From the NCBI RefSeq assembly GCF_900637685.1, contig NZ_LR134388.1, positions 1,499,501 through 1,563,500 on the forward strand: a stretch of DNA of 64,000 nt, written 5' to 3'. The first letter of the stretch is position 1. Each line of letters begins with the position of its first letter. A program made the translations under genes and the position numbers. The notes below the pieces were generated by a model, which was not told the origin of the DNA, did not search any database, and was given only the letters and a program-made list of their open reading frames with translations. Below, in pieces: positions 63,617 through 64,000 of the stretch. Source of the DNA: Legionella sainthelensi (GTDB lineage Bacteria; Pseudomonadota; Gammaproteobacteria; Legionellales; Legionellaceae).

Positions 63617-64000
63617 TTACTTAGCTTTTTGTTTCAGTATAAAATAGCTAATGCCCAAGACAACACCATATACAATATGTCCTACCAACGCAGGTATGTT
63701 TTGTTTGATGCCTTCAGCAGTCCATTTGGCAAACAAAGATGCGCCTGAAGAAAGTGCAGGCAGTAGCGTCATAGGACCTCCTACCCATAAAGCAAAACCG
63801 AATAGTACACCAAGACCTATAGCCGAAATCCAGGAGTTAATTAACCATCCTAAAATTAAAGCAAATGCGATACCACCCCCTATACTTACGACAGCATGAA
63901 CTAATAAACCACCTGTCACAGTAGGAAGGTTGATGATATTTCCTAATGTCTCGAGCATACCCGCATGAACAAGAAAAAATGCAAACACAATACCTGCAAT
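63617..64000 (-). CDS. membrane protein, N-terminus beyond the window
   Basis: The open frame runs to the window end with no convincing start (a GTG at 63988 is internal to a hydrophobic stretch IAGIVFAFFLVHAG), so the 5' part is missing. The visible 127 codons hold four hydrophobic segments and a short Lys-rich C-terminus. I do not recognise the family. It lies 48 bases upstream of ndh on the same strand and may share its transcript. Confidence 0.6.
   Translation of the reverse strand: MAGIVFAFFLVHAGMLETLGNIINLPTVTGGLLVHAVVSIGGGIAFALILGWLINSWISAIGLGVLFGFALWVGGPMTLLPALSSGASLFAKWTAEGIKQNIPALVGHIVYGVVLGISYFILKQKAK

Overview
The window reads as a chromosomal segment of a Legionella species, probably not L. 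pneumophila (this is inference). The evidence is low-GC gammaproteobacterial DNA, E. coli-like gene order in the housekeeping blocks, and large AT-rich genes with eukaryotic-type domains (an SH2 domain, a Ser/Thr kinase fold, a HAD-like fold in a 1087-residue protein) set between those blocks. Such proteins are the usual style of Dot/Icm effector candidates in this genus.

Layout. 0-1.8 kb: an ISL3-family insertion sequence next to a tRNA-Met(CAT) gene, with an unidentified coding remnant on its left. 2.0-6.4 kb: a tightly packed minus-strand operon miaB-rluD-pgeF-degQ. 6.5-8.8 kb: an MFS transporter and an L,D-transpeptidase gene broken by a one-base change in a 7-A tract. 9.0-12.5 kb: accD-folC-SPOR protein-cvpA, the enterobacterial order. 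12.4-18.9 kb: minus-strand lnt, leuS-lptE, holA-nadD. 19.8-26.3 kb: a saccharopine dehydrogenase/ALDH7 pair (probable lysine catabolism), then a FadN-type multifunctional beta-oxidation protein and its thiolase.

26.7-33.9 kb: infA, aat, trxB, ftsK, lolA and rarA in conserved order. A gene for a small SH2-domain protein sits between infA and aat, and a kinase-like gene (34.0-36.3 kb) follows rarA. 36.4-44.8 kb: a FleS/FleR-type two-component system, the giant AsmA-like YhdP, a small Yip1-like membrane protein and mpl. 45.0-53.3 kb: an accessory block of four uncharacterised genes, a GNAT acetyltransferase and the 1087-residue HAD-like protein.

53.4-64 kb: clpB with a readable sigma-32 promoter, divergent from sppA. 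Then comes a reduced minus-strand isc-type cluster (trmJ-iscS-iscU-like-iscA) divergent from suhB; its IscU-like member lacks the usual cluster-ligand cysteines. Finally fis, the RNase P RNA gene rnpB, a type II NADH dehydrogenase and a membrane protein cut by the window end.

The most notable points are the SH2 protein, the kinase-like protein with altered HRD/DFG motifs, the HAD-like giant, the cysteine-poor IscU homologue and the frameshifted transpeptidase. All assignments rest on reading sequence and motifs only; no database search or computation was run.
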